NCBI GenBank assembly: GCA_030529305.1
Contig: JAUMXD010000036.1
Coordinates: 1 to 14,264, forward strand
Reading direction: 5' to 3'
DNA from: Allobrachymonas sp.
GTDB taxonomy: Bacteria > Pseudomonadota > Gammaproteobacteria > Burkholderiales > Burkholderiaceae
DNA: 14,264 nt
The notes under the pieces are model-generated. The model worked only from the letters and a program-made list of their open reading frames with translations. It made no database searches and had not been told where the DNA came from. The position numbers were made by a program, and so were the translations under genes. Shown here in pieces: positions 7,206 to 14,264 of this stretch (position 1 is its first letter; each line of letters begins with the position of its first letter).

Positions 7206-8264
7206 ATGATTCTGGTCACCGGGGGCGCAGGTTTCATTGGCGGCAATTTCGTGCTGGACTGGCTGGCCCAGCATGACGAGCCGGTGCTCAACCTCGACAA
7301 ACTCACCTACGCGGGCAATCTGGAAACCTTGGCTGCCTTGCAGGGCGACAGCCGCCATCTGTTTGTGCAGGGCGATATTGGCGATGCGGAATTGCTCACG
7401 CAATTGCTGACGCAGCGCCGCCCGCGCGCCGTCATCAATTTTGCGGCTGAAAGCCATGTGGACCGCTCCATCCACGGCCCGCAGGATTTCATCCAGACCA
7501 ATATCGTGGGCACCTTCCAGTTGCTTGAGGCAGTGCGCGCTTACTACAAGGGCTTGAGTGCAAACGAGCAGGCGTCTTTCCGCTTCTTGCACGTTTCCAC
7601 CGATGAGGTGTATGGCAGCCTGGCGCCCAATGCACCCGCCTTTACCGAACAGCACCCCTACGAACCCAACAGCCCCTACAGCGCGAGCAAAGCCGCCAGC
7701 GATCATCTGGTGCGTGCCTACCACCATACCTACGGGCTGCCGGTGCTTACCACCAACTGCTCCAACAACTACGGGCCGTATCACTTTCCTGAAAAGCTGA
7801 TTCCGCTCATGATCGTCAATGCCCTGGCGGGCAAGCCCTTGCCGGTGTATGGCGACGGCATGCAAGTGCGCGATTGGTTGTACGTGAAAGACCATTGCAG
7901 CGCCATCCGCCGCGTGCTCGAAGCGGGCCGCGTGGGCGAAACCTACAACGTGGGCGGCTGGAACGAAAAGCCCAATATCGAAATCGTGCAGCGCATTTGC
8001 GCCTTGCTGGATGAGAAACGCCCGCGGGCCGATGGCAAAAGCTATGCCGAGCAAATCACCCATGTGCAAGACCGCCCCGGCCACGACCGTCGCTACGCCA
8101 TTGATGCGCGCAAGATCGAGCGTGAGCTGGGCTGGCGACCTGCCGAAACCTTCGAAAGCGGCATCGCCAAAACCGTGCAGTGGTATCTGGACAACCCGCA
8201 GTGGGTGCAGAACGTGCAAAGCGGTGCTTACCGCGAGTGGGTGAGCAAGCAGTATCAGCACTAA
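7206..8264 (+). CDS. rfbB: dTDP-glucose 4,6-dehydratase
   Basis: A 352-residue extended short-chain dehydrogenase (RmlB). It converts dTDP-D-glucose to dTDP-4-keto-6-deoxy-D-glucose with tightly bound NAD+, the second step of dTDP-L-rhamnose synthesis. Visible are GGAGFIG (6-12) for NAD binding, DKLTYAGNL (31-39), [12 protein letters not shown] (78-89), the catalytic STDEVYG (131-137, Thr132-Asp133-Glu134) and the Tyr158/Lys162 pair in YSASK. Family length is normal and the protein is complete. The ATG follows a purine-rich GAGAG. It heads the rfbB-rfbD-rfbA series. It is separated from rfbD by 142 bp, unlike the tight rfbD-rfbA junction. Confidence 0.96.
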   Translation: MILVTGGAGFIGGNFVLDWLAQHDEPVLNLDKLTYAGNLETLAALQGDSRHLFVQGDIGDAELLTQLLTQRRPRAVINFAAESHVDRSIHGPQDFIQTNIVGTFQLLEAVRAYYKGLSANEQASFRFLHVSTDEVYGSLAPNAPAFTEQHPYEPNSPYSASKAASDHLVRAYHHTYGLPVLTTNCSNNYGPYHFPEKLIPLMIVNALAGKPLPVYGDGMQVRDWLYVKDHCSAIRRVLEAGRVGETYNVGGWNEKPNIEIVQRICALLDEKRPRADGKSYAEQITHVQDRPGHDRRYAIDARKIERELGWRPAETFESGIAKTVQWYLDNPQWVQNVQSGAYREWVSKQYQH

Positions 8265-8312
8265 GCGAAGTAACGACTTTGGTTCGTGCAACAAAGGTTT
8301 GATAGACGATGA

Positions 8313-8370
8313 GTTGATGCGGGCAGGGGCAGGCAGCGATTCATCTCAACTTGTTTTTTTATTTGTTTTT
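8313..8370 (+). terminator. Possible weak terminator or attenuator between rfbB and rfbD
   Basis: GTTGATG (8313-8319) can pair with CAT-CT-CAAC (8342-8350), leaving a 2-nt bulge and a 22-nt loop. It is followed at once by the T-rich stretch TTGTTTTTTTATTTGTTTTT (8351-8370). The stem is weak, so it may cause only partial termination, or the T-tract may have another role. Confidence 0.25.
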
Positions 8371-8406
8371 CATTCCATACCGATCAAGCAATAGGCGAGG
8401 CGCATC

Positions 8407-9321
8407 ATGAAAATTCTTCTTTTCGGCAAAAACGGGCAAGTGGGCTGGGAACTGCAACGCAGCCTCACGCCGCTGGGTGAGTTGGTAGCGTTGGATCATC
8501 GCGCCGAACTGAACCCGGTGGTGGATGGCGCGCCGCTGCAGGGCGATTTCGGCCAGCCCGAAGCCCTGCGCGCCACCGTGCAGCGTGTGCGGCCCGACGT
8601 GATCGTGAACGCGGCGGCTTACACGGCCGTGGACAAGGCAGAAAGCGAAGTGGAGCGCGCTCGCACACTCAATGCCACATCCGTGGGCGTGATCGCCGAA
8701 GAGGCCGCGCGCCTGGGCGCAGCAGTGGTGCACTATTCCACCGACTATGTGTTTGATGGCCGCGGCGAATGCCCCTGGCTGGAAACGAGCACGCCTGCGC
8801 CGCTCAATGTGTATGGGCAAACCAAGCTCGAAGGCGAGCAGTTGCTGCAAAAGCTCAACCCGCGCCACCTGATCTTTCGCACCAGCTGGGTGTATGCCGC
8901 GCGTGGCGAAAACTTTGCCAAAACCATGCTCAAGCTCGCGCAAGAGCGCGAGAGCCTGAGCGTGATCGACGACCAGCACGGCGCGCCCACGGGCGCGGAG
9001 CTGCTGGCCGATATCACCGCCCACGCCCTGCTGCGCCTGCGGCAAGACGAAACGGTTGCGGGGCTGTATCACCTCACGGCCAGCGGCGCAACCAGTTGGT
9101 ACGGCTATGCCCGCCATGTGCTGGAGCAAGCACGCCAGGCCGGCGTGGCGATCAAGGTCGCGCTCGATGCGCTCAAGCCCGTGGCCACCTCGGCCTTTCC
9201 CACGCCGGCGCGGCGGCCGCACAATTCGCGCCTGGACACGCGCAAGCTGCAAGCCACTTTCGGCCTGGTGCTGCCTGACTGGCAGCAGGGCGTGAACCGC
9301 ATGCTGCAAGAAATTCTTTGA
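8407..9321 (+). CDS. rfbD: dTDP-4-dehydrorhamnose reductase
   Basis: A 304-residue RmlD family reductase that catalyses the last step of dTDP-L-rhamnose synthesis, using NAD(P)H. Visible are the dinucleotide-binding GKNGQVG (7-13), [12 protein letters not shown] (68-79, characteristic of RmlD), STDYVFDG (111-118), and the catalytic pair Tyr136/Lys140 in YGQTK. Toward the C-terminus [13 protein letters not shown] is the family's substrate-binding segment. The ATG at 8407 follows GCGAGG. The protein is complete. Its stop codon overlaps the ribosome-binding site of rfbA, so the two are probably translated together. Confidence 0.95.
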   Translation: MKILLFGKNGQVGWELQRSLTPLGELVALDHRAELNPVVDGAPLQGDFGQPEALRATVQRVRPDVIVNAAAYTAVDKAESEVERARTLNATSVGVIAEEAARLGAAVVHYSTDYVFDGRGECPWLETSTPAPLNVYGQTKLEGEQLLQKLNPRHLIFRTSWVYAARGENFAKTMLKLAQERESLSVIDDQHGAPTGAELLADITAHALLRLRQDETVAGLYHLTASGATSWYGYARHVLEQARQAGVAIKVALDALKPVATSAFPTPARRPHNSRLDTRKLQATFGLVLPDWQQGVNRMLQEIL

Positions 9322-9332
9322 GGACACCGCTT

Positions 9333-10220
9333 ATGCACCCAAGCCGCAAGGGCATCATCTTGGCCGGCGGATCGGGCACCCGCCTGCACCCGGCCACGCT
9401 GGCCATCAGCAAGCAGTTGCTGCCCGTTTACGACAAGCCCATGATCTATTACCCGCTCAGCACCCTCATGCTCGCGGGCATTCGCGATGTGCTCGTCATC
9501 AGCACCCCGCAAGACACGCCGCGCTTCCAGCAACTGCTGGGCGATGGCAGCCAGTGGGGCATGAATCTGCAATACGCCGTGCAGCCGAGTCCCGACGGGC
9601 TGGCGCAGGCTTTCATCATTGGCGAATCCTTCTTGGGCAACAGCCACAGCGCCCTGGTGCTGGGCGACAACATCTACTACGGCCACGACTTTGCCGCGCT
9701 GCTGGCCGCGGCCAACGCGCGCGAGCAAGGCGCCAGCGTGTTTGCCTACCACGTGCACGATCCGCAGCGTTACGGCGTGGTGGAGTTTGACGCCGCAGGC
9801 CGCGCCATCAGCATTGAAGAAAAGCCCGTTCAGCCCAAAAGCAGCTATGCCGTGACGGGCCTGTACTTTTACGATGCGCAGGTGGTGGAGATTGCCAAAT
9901 CGGTCAAGCCCAGCGCGCGCGGCGAATTGGAAATCACCGCCGTGAACGATGCCTACCTGCAAAAGGGCCAGCTGCACGTGCAGATCATGCAGCGCGGCTA
10001 CGCCTGGCTGGATACCGGCACGCACGAAAGCTTGCTGGAAGCGGGCCAGTTCATCGCCACGCTGGAACATCGCCAGAGCCTGAAAATTGCCTGCCCCGAA
10101 GAAATCGCCTGGCGCAATGGCTTCATCAACACCGAGCAGCTGGAGCGTTTGGCCCAGCCCTTGCTCAAAAACGGCTACGGCCAATACCTGTTGCGAATTT
10201 TTAAGGAAAAAGCCTTTTGA
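9333..10220 (+). CDS. rfbA: Glucose-1-phosphate thymidylyltransferase
   Basis: A 295-residue RmlA enzyme that joins dTTP and glucose-1-phosphate to give dTDP-glucose, the first step of the rhamnose pathway. Visible are the nucleotide-binding [13 protein letters not shown] (10-22), the following [26 protein letters not shown] with the metal-binding aspartate, and [10 protein letters not shown]. The C-terminus is complete. The ATG at 9333 is chosen because GAGGA (9320-9324), which overlaps the rfbD stop, lies at good spacing; an earlier TTG at 9318 is less likely. An inverted repeat (GACAAG/CTTGTC) starts at the stop codon (10218-10235). rfbC, often next in the order rfbBDAC, does not follow; an AT-rich leader does. 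Confidence 0.96.
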   Translation: MHPSRKGIILAGGSGTRLHPATLAISKQLLPVYDKPMIYYPLSTLMLAGIRDVLVISTPQDTPRFQQLLGDGSQWGMNLQYAVQPSPDGLAQAFIIGESFLGNSHSALVLGDNIYYGHDFAALLAAANAREQGASVFAYHVHDPQRYGVVEFDAAGRAISIEEKPVQPKSSYAVTGLYFYDAQVVEIAKSVKPSARGELEITAVNDAYLQKGQLHVQIMQRGYAWLDTGTHESLLEAGQFIATLEHRQSLKIACPEEIAWRNGFINTEQLERLAQPLLKNGYGQYLLRIFKEKAF

Positions 10221-10477
10221 CAAGAAAATTCTTGTCGAAAGAATAACATGAACTGTGTTTAATTATTTTTGACTTATAGCTACAATTAAGAAGATTTTGT
10301 GAGACTCATGGTTTATATGTTTGCGTGTCACTGTTAAATTTTGGATTTGATAAAAGTCAAGATTTATTGTTGCAGGTTTGTTCTTGAGGTATGGTATGTT
10401 TCTACGGAGAGTGCAAGAACTACGATTTGCGCCCTTTGGCTCAAGTTCTGTAAAGCTTTTGTGGAAGGATATCCTTT
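10221..10477 (+). promoter_or_regulatory. AT-rich leader ahead of the ABC exporter genes
   Basis: GC content drops abruptly: hand counts give 25 % for 10261-10320 and 32 % for 10321-10380, against about 55 % at the end of rfbA. No long open frame exists on either strand. It probably carries a promoter for the wzm block. Candidates are TTGACT (10269-10274) without a good -10, and an extended -10 like TGGTATGTT (10392-10400) with TTGCAG 19 bp before TATGTT. No JUMPStart/ops motif was seen. Confidence 0.4.
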
Positions 10478-10485
10478 ATGCGTAA
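10396..10485 (+). CDS. Candidate 29-codon leader peptide overlapping wzm
   Basis: An ATG at 10396 lies 6 bp after GAGG (10386-10389). It opens 29 codons (MFLRRVQELR...) ending in TAA at 10483-10485, inside the first codons of wzm in another frame, so the two overlap by 8 bp. The peptide is basic with a mixed C-terminal half and resembles no family I know. The layout suggests translational coupling or a leader, but a frame this short can arise by chance. Confidence 0.2.
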   Translation: MFLRRVQELRFAPFGSSSVKLLWKDILYA

Positions 10486-11296
10486 CTTTTCTGCTGCGCC
10501 TGTTGAGATGGTAAATAGCATTTGGCGTAATAGAGAGTTGATTTATGTTTCTGTAAAAAGAGACGTGATGGGGCGCTATCGGGGATCCACTTTCGGATTG
10601 TTTTGGTCTTTTTTTAATCCTCTCTTTATGTTGCTTGTCTATACTTTTGTGTTTAGCGAGGTGCTTAAAGCTAGATGGAGTGTTGGTAGTGAATCAAAAG
10701 TTGAATTTGCTCTTGTTCTTTTTGCAGGGCTAATTGTTTTTAATATATTTGCTGAGTGTATCAACAAGGCGCCAAATCTTGTCCTGGCAAATCCTAACTA
10801 CGTTAAGAAAGTCGTTTTTCCTTTGGAGATATTGCCTTTGGTAAGCCTGTTGTCTGCTTTTTATCATGCAGTGATCAGCTTGTTGGTTTGGTTGTTGGCA
10901 TACTGTTTTTTTATTGGTATTCCTAATCTTACCATTTTGCTTTGGCCTTTGATTGTTTTCCCTTTTGCTTTTTTTATTATGGGTTTAAGCTGGGCGCTGG
11001 CTTCTATTGGTGTATTTTTAAGGGATATTTCTCAGTTCATAGGAGTTATTACGACGACAATTATGTTTTTGAGTCCTATTTTTTATCCGGCTAGCGCTTT
11101 ACCTGAAAGCTATCGTCATCTTCTTTATTTGAATCCGCTTACCCCAATGGTCGAAATGACGCGAGATGTGCTATATTGGGGTAAGCTGCCGGACTTCATC
11201 GTGTTGACAATCTATTGGCTGGTAACTGGTATCATCGCTTGCTTGGGATTTGCCTGGTTTCAGAAAACCAGGAAGGGGTTTGCTGATGTCCTCTGA
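10478..11296 (+). CDS. wzm: O-antigen/polysaccharide ABC transporter permease (Wzm)
   Basis: A 272-residue ABC-2 type inner-membrane permease. With Wzt it exports undecaprenyl-linked polysaccharide to the periplasm. The N-terminus carries KRDVMGRYRGS (27-37), then a Trp and Pro, as in the RDxxxRYRGS...W...P opening of this family. About six hydrophobic segments follow, and a C-terminal NPLTPMVEMTRDVLYWG matches the conserved NPxTxxxxxxRxxxxxG end of these permeases. The ATG at 10478 follows GGAAGGA. Its last codons overlap the start of wzt by 11 bp. Codon use is AT-rich compared with rfbBDA, typical of laterally exchanged surface-glycan genes. Length and family match Wzm/KpsM/TagG relatives; the O-antigen role rests on the neighbours. 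Confidence 0.9.
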   Translation: MRNFSAAPVEMVNSIWRNRELIYVSVKRDVMGRYRGSTFGLFWSFFNPLFMLLVYTFVFSEVLKARWSVGSESKVEFALVLFAGLIVFNIFAECINKAPNLVLANPNYVKKVVFPLEILPLVSLLSAFYHAVISLLVWLLAYCFFIGIPNLTILLWPLIVFPFAFFIMGLSWALASIGVFLRDISQFIGVITTTIMFLSPIFYPASALPESYRHLLYLNPLTPMVEMTRDVLYWGKLPDFIVLTIYWLVTGIIACLGFAWFQKTRKGFADVL

Positions 11297-12644
11297 AGTT
11301 GCCATCAAGGTCGATGGTTTGAGTAAGTGCTACCAAATCTACAACACTCCCAAAGATCGTCTCAAGCAATTCGTGCTACCCGGCCTGCAGCGCATGGCGG
11401 GTCAGCATCCAAAAAAATATTTTCGTGAGTTTTGGGCGCTTAAGGATGTTTCCTTTGAGGTCAAAAAAGGCGAAACTGTTGGCATCATTGGTCGAAATGG
11501 TGGTGGCAAGTCCACGTTGTTGCAGATGATTTGCGGAACACTCAGCCCAACAGCAGGCAATATCTCTGTTAAAGGACGCATAGCAGCCTTACTGGAATTG
11601 GGTTCGGGATTCAATCCGGAGTTTACAGGGCGCGAAAATGTTTACATGAACGCTACAGTGCTTGGCTTGTCTGACAGCGAAATTATCGCCCGATTTGATG
11701 AGATTGTTTCTTTTGCTGATATTGGCGAGTTTATCGACCAACCCGTTAAAACTTACTCCAGCGGGATGATGGTGCGCCTTGCATTTGCTGTGATTGCGCA
11801 TGTTGATGCTGATATCCTTGTCGTGGATGAGGCTCTCGCTGTGGGGGATGCTTTTTTTACGCAAAAATGCATGCGTTTCATTCGTGATTTTCAAAATAAT
11901 GGCGGTACTTTGTTATTTGTTAGCCACGACACAGGGGCTGTCGTCAATTTATGTAGCAAGGTCATTTTGTTAAAGCGAGGTCAGGTCGTCAAAGAGGGGG
12001 GGGCCAAAGAAGTATCCGAATTTTATCTAACTACTTTGTACGAGGCCGACCAAATTGTAGATGGTTCTCGGGGCGCTAAAAGTGCTGCTTTTCAGGAGCA
12101 AGCCGTTGCTGAAGAACGCGATATGCGAGAAACCTTGTTTAATGCCTCCACCTTGCGAAATGACATTGAATTGTTTCGATTCAATCCCAATCAGGCAGGC
12201 TTCGGAACTGGCGATGCGAGCATTGAGTCTGTTCGACTACTTGACCGAGATGGAGTGCCGCTATCGTGGGTGGTTGGGGGGGAGTATGTCATAATCGAAA
12301 TTCGATGCTTGGCTCACAAAGATATTTTTCAGCCAATAATCGGCTTTGAGTTTAAAGACCGATTGGGCCAGGTAATTTTTGCCGACAATACCTATCTTCT
12401 TTATCGAAATGATCCGCAGTCAGTGCTTCAAGGTGGTGAAGTTGTTGCGAAATTTGAATTTCGTTTGCCAATATTGCCGACAGGTGATTATTGCATGACG
12501 GCTGCAATTGCCGATGGCACACAAAAGCAGCATGTTCAGCTCCATTGGTTGCATGAAGCGCTCATTATTAAAGTTCACGCAAGTTCAACATGCTTCGGCT
12601 TGGTTGGTATTCCCATGAAAAATATAACGTTGACGGCAAGATGA
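11286..12644 (+). CDS. wzt: O-antigen ABC transporter ATP-binding protein with C-terminal glycan-binding-type domain (Wzt)
   Basis: A 453-residue protein: an N-terminal ABC ATPase (about 1-245) and a C-terminal extension of about 155 residues with the look of a Wzt C-terminal beta-sandwich. ATPase motifs are Walker A GRNGGGKST (69-77), the signature YSSGM (157-161) normal for this subfamily, Walker B ILVVDE (177-182) and the switch SHD (213-215). The C-terminal part starts near residue 298 with GFGTGDASIESVRLLD, the usual opening of the domain, which in E. coli O9a binds the capped non-reducing end of the chain. A linker of about 50 residues lies between. The ATG at 11286 follows AGGAAGGGG (11270-11278) and overlaps wzm by 11 bp. 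The stop overlaps the next gene's ATG. In O9a and O8 systems such a Wzt goes with a chain terminator; here two methyltransferases follow. Confidence 0.92.
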   Translation: MSSEVAIKVDGLSKCYQIYNTPKDRLKQFVLPGLQRMAGQHPKKYFREFWALKDVSFEVKKGETVGIIGRNGGGKSTLLQMICGTLSPTAGNISVKGRIAALLELGSGFNPEFTGRENVYMNATVLGLSDSEIIARFDEIVSFADIGEFIDQPVKTYSSGMMVRLAFAVIAHVDADILVVDEALAVGDAFFTQKCMRFIRDFQNNGGTLLFVSHDTGAVVNLCSKVILLKRGQVVKEGGAKEVSEFYLTTLYEADQIVDGSRGAKSAAFQEQAVAEERDMRETLFNASTLRNDIELFRFNPNQAGFGTGDASIESVRLLDRDGVPLSWVVGGEYVIIEIRCLAHKDIFQPIIGFEFKDRLGQVIFADNTYLLYRNDPQSVLQGGEVVAKFEFRLPILPTGDYCMTAAIADGTQKQHVQLHWLHEALIIKVHASSTCFGLVGIPMKNITLTAR

Positions 12645-13333
12645 TGCATAAGTTTTCAGGGAGTTGTCCCGTTTGCGGTGGAGAGGAGTTCATTCAAAAA
12701 GATGTGCTTTGGCCAGAGCTTATCAATGCTTGGCAATTATCCGTGGCCGAGGTGGCTTATGTGAATCGGCAACAAGGGTTTCACTGTACGAGATGTTTTA
12801 ATAATCTTCGTTCGATGGCGGTGGCAGCGGCAATTCTTCGCGAATACCAATTTCAAGGCACGTTGAATCAGTTTTGCCAAACGCATACGAATCTTTCGGT
12901 GTATGAAATCAACTGTGCGGGGCATTTGACATCTTCTTTGAAGATGTTGTCTGGCCATAAATTAATTGAGTATCCGTATTTCGACATGATGGACTTGAAA
13001 ATTGAATCAGAGTGTACTGATTTAATAGTCCATTCGGATACGCTTGAGCATATTCCCAACCCTGAAAGGGCGTTATCAGAGTGCAGAAGAATATTGCGCG
13101 CCGACGGAAAGTGTATTTTTACAATACCAATAATAGTTGACCGTATGAGCCGCTCTCGTGCCGGGCTTGCGCGAAGCTATCACGGGCAAGCTCAAATTGA
13201 TGCCGATGACCACCTTGTGCATACAGAGTTTGGTGTAGATATGTGGAAAGTTGTCATAGGTGCAGGTTTTGCTTCATGCGAGATATTTTCATTTGAATAT
13301 CCAGCCGCTTTGGTTTTGATTGCAAAAAAATAA
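12641..13333 (+). CDS. Zinc-ribbon class I SAM-dependent methyltransferase-like protein
   Basis: A 230-residue protein. An N-terminal zinc-ribbon-like unit has CPVC (9-12) and CTRC (49-52), then LRSMA. The rest is a Rossmann-type methyltransferase: VYEINCAGHL (87-96) at the place of the SAM-binding loop, HSDTLEHIPNPERAL (131-145), and RRILRADGKCIFTIP, matching the RVLKPGG strand region. The glycine-rich loop is degenerate (one Gly, in CAGH), so SAM binding is likely but not certain. ATG 12641 is preferred because it forms ATGA with the wzt stop, implying translational coupling. ATG 12644 is the alternative; neither has a strong ribosome-binding site. A longer in-frame start inside wzt is unlikely. 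It probably modifies the exported glycan or its precursor; the target cannot be read from the sequence. Confidence 0.75.
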   Translation: MMHKFSGSCPVCGGEEFIQKDVLWPELINAWQLSVAEVAYVNRQQGFHCTRCFNNLRSMAVAAAILREYQFQGTLNQFCQTHTNLSVYEINCAGHLTSSLKMLSGHKLIEYPYFDMMDLKIESECTDLIVHSDTLEHIPNPERALSECRRILRADGKCIFTIPIIVDRMSRSRAGLARSYHGQAQIDADDHLVHTEFGVDMWKVVIGAGFASCEIFSFEYPAALVLIAKK

Positions 13334-13346
13334 TAGGCGAATAGAA

Positions 13347-14264
13347 ATGAAATTCACTGGTGAGAGATTTGTGCCGACAGAGCAAGGGGAGATCCGTATT
13401 GAGCATTACCACCGATATGCAGTGGTGCTTGATATTGTCAAAGGAAAGGCGGTTTTGGATGTTGCCTGTGGCGAGGGCTATGGCTCGTTTCTCATGGCAG
13501 ATGTTGCGCGTACTGTTGTTGGTGTTGATATTTCTGAAGATGCTGTTCAGCATGCGTCCTCTATTTATCACAAACCCAATTTGGAGTTTTTTCAAGGCAG
13601 TGCAACAAATCTTGCGTTTGCGAATGCCTCGTTTGATGTTGTTGTTTCATTTGAAACAATTGAGCATTTGCTCGAGCAAGAGGAGATGCTTTCGGAAATC
13701 AGGCGGGTGCTGCGTCCAGATGGTATTTTGGTGATTTCCTCGCCAAACCGTCCCGTTTATTCGGAAGAAAGTGGTCGTCACAATGAGTTTCATTTGAAAG
13801 AGCTGGATTTTCAGGAGTTTGACACGCTTTTGCATGTCCACTTTTCAAAAGTGAGGTATTTGGGACAGCGGTTGCAAATGTCATCTGTTATCCAGCCATT
13901 GAGTGGAACGTCGGATGTGTCCTCTGTATGGGTAGATGATGGGAGTGGAATTCGTGCGCATTCAGGGCGGCTTAAAGACCCTGTTTATTTTTTGGCTCTT
14001 TGTGGCTCGGCAAATGCAAATATTCCCCATATTGGGATGTCAGCACTTTATCCTGAATCAACAGATTTGGTGAAGCACTACGTAGGGTTCGCAAAATGGG
14101 CCCAGACCTTGGATGGGGTTGTTGTTGAGCGAAACGAACAAATCTCCAACTTAATGCGCACCGTTGCCGAGCGCGATGGCCAGATCATCGAATCCCGCGA
14201 ACAGCTTGGCGGCTTGATGCGCAGCGTCGCCGAGCACGATGGCCAGATTGCCGAATATCGCGAT
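13347..14264 (+). CDS. Partial SAM-dependent methyltransferase with C-terminal coiled coil
   Basis: The frame opens at ATG 13347, 13 bp after the previous stop, with AGGCGA upstream, and is still open at the window edge (306 codons). The N-terminus (FTGERFVPTEQG, EHYHRY) and VLDVACGEGYG (36-46) are a classic SAM-binding loop. Asp61 in GVDIS would bind the ribose, and SFETIEHL (101-108) and RRVLRPDG follow. About residues 110-255 complete the domain. From about residue 256 the sequence becomes Glu/Arg/Gln-rich and repetitive (see 14151-14264), predicted as a coiled coil. Proteins with this opening often continue into further domains such as glycosyltransferases, which cannot be checked here. 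Next to wzm/wzt, capping or modifying the O-antigen chain is a reasonable inference. GC rises from about 45 % in the enzyme part to about 60 % in the repeats. Confidence 0.85.
   Translation, partial: MKFTGERFVPTEQGEIRIEHYHRYAVVLDIVKGKAVLDVACGEGYGSFLMADVARTVVGVDISEDAVQHASSIYHKPNLEFFQGSATNLAFANASFDVVVSFETIEHLLEQEEMLSEIRRVLRPDGILVISSPNRPVYSEESGRHNEFHLKELDFQEFDTLLHVHFSKVRYLGQRLQMSSVIQPLSGTSDVSSVWVDDGSGIRAHSGRLKDPVYFLALCGSANANIPHIGMSALYPESTDLVKHYVGFAKWAQTLDGVVVERNEQISNLMRTVAERDGQIIESREQLGGLMRSVAEHDGQIAEYRD
14151..14264 (+). repeat. 63-bp in-frame tandem repeat encoding a three-heptad coiled-coil unit
   Basis: Unit 1 (14151-14213) and unit 2 (14214 to the edge, 51 bp seen) match at 41 of 51 positions by hand. 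They encode LMRTVAERDGQI and LMRSVAEHDGQI, then an E-x-R-[ED] segment. The 21-residue period equals three heptads, with Val, Ile and Leu spaced seven apart in unit 1, so each copy keeps the coiled-coil register. More units may lie beyond the window. Confidence 0.85.

Noticed and set aside
7140..8294. A 384-codon leftward open frame
   Set aside because: Antisense shadow of rfbB, whose catalytic motifs are complete.
8359..10223. Long leftward open frames over rfbD and rfbA
   Set aside because: Antisense shadows; both sense genes have full motif sets, normal length and ribosome-binding sites.
10221..10477. A remnant of rfbC, an insertion sequence end or a tRNA in the AT-rich leader
   Set aside because: No frame resembles RmlC, no transposase-like inverted ends or target duplication were found, and no cloverleaf is visible.
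11508..11512. Gly instead of the common Ala in the Walker A of Wzt (GRNGGGKST) as a sign of a dead ATPase
   Set aside because: The changed position is variable in the GxxGxGK[ST] consensus. Lys75, Walker B and the switch histidine are intact, so the ATPase should work.
1..14264. CRISPR arrays, rRNA or tRNA genes, transposases, phage genes
   Set aside because: Read through on both strands without finding regularly spaced repeats, tRNA or rRNA signatures or mobile-element proteins. The only clear tandem repeats are the CopA domain duplication and the 63-bp coiled-coil units, both coding.

Overview
The window looks like chromosomal DNA from a high-GC Gram-negative bacterium, most likely a betaproteobacterium of the Burkholderiales (Comamonadaceae-like). 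This is inferred from codon use, the YdcH/rhodanese/SRPBCC housekeeping set and O-antigen genes; no 16S or other marker is present.

Left half (1-5593), GC-rich and mostly housekeeping. The N-terminal part of an MrpA/NuoL-like ion-pumping membrane subunit runs leftward off the edge. Divergent from it is a complete Cu(+)-exporting P-type ATPase (copA) with two near-identical metal-binding domains. Then come a small leftward YdcH/DUF465 gene with tandem 3' hairpins, a rightward single-domain rhodanese, and a rightward SRPBCC-domain gene. A TAG codon interrupts the SRPBCC gene just after its membrane leader.

Right half (5594-14264), cell-surface polysaccharide. A leftward TviB/WbpO-type nucleotide-sugar dehydrogenase is divergent from rfbB-rfbD-rfbA, three of the four enzymes for dTDP-L-rhamnose; rfbC is not in the window. 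Directly after rfbA the base composition falls from about 55 % to about 30 % GC across a 257-bp leader. An AT-richer block follows: an O-antigen ABC exporter (wzm, wzt with a C-terminal glycan-binding-type domain), a zinc-ribbon methyltransferase, and a second methyltransferase that runs off the right edge. wzm, wzt and the first methyltransferase overlap, which points to translational coupling.

The most interesting signal is at the right edge. The second methyltransferase leads directly into a predicted coiled coil built from a 63-bp (21-residue, exactly three-heptad) tandem repeat, and GC rises back to about 60 % there. With a Wzt carrying a C-terminal domain, this suggests a chain-capping and export system in which a methyltransferase with a repeat-encoded coiled coil could set O-antigen length, by analogy with E. 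coli O9a WbdD. That function is inference; the repeat, domains, overlaps and composition shift are seen directly.
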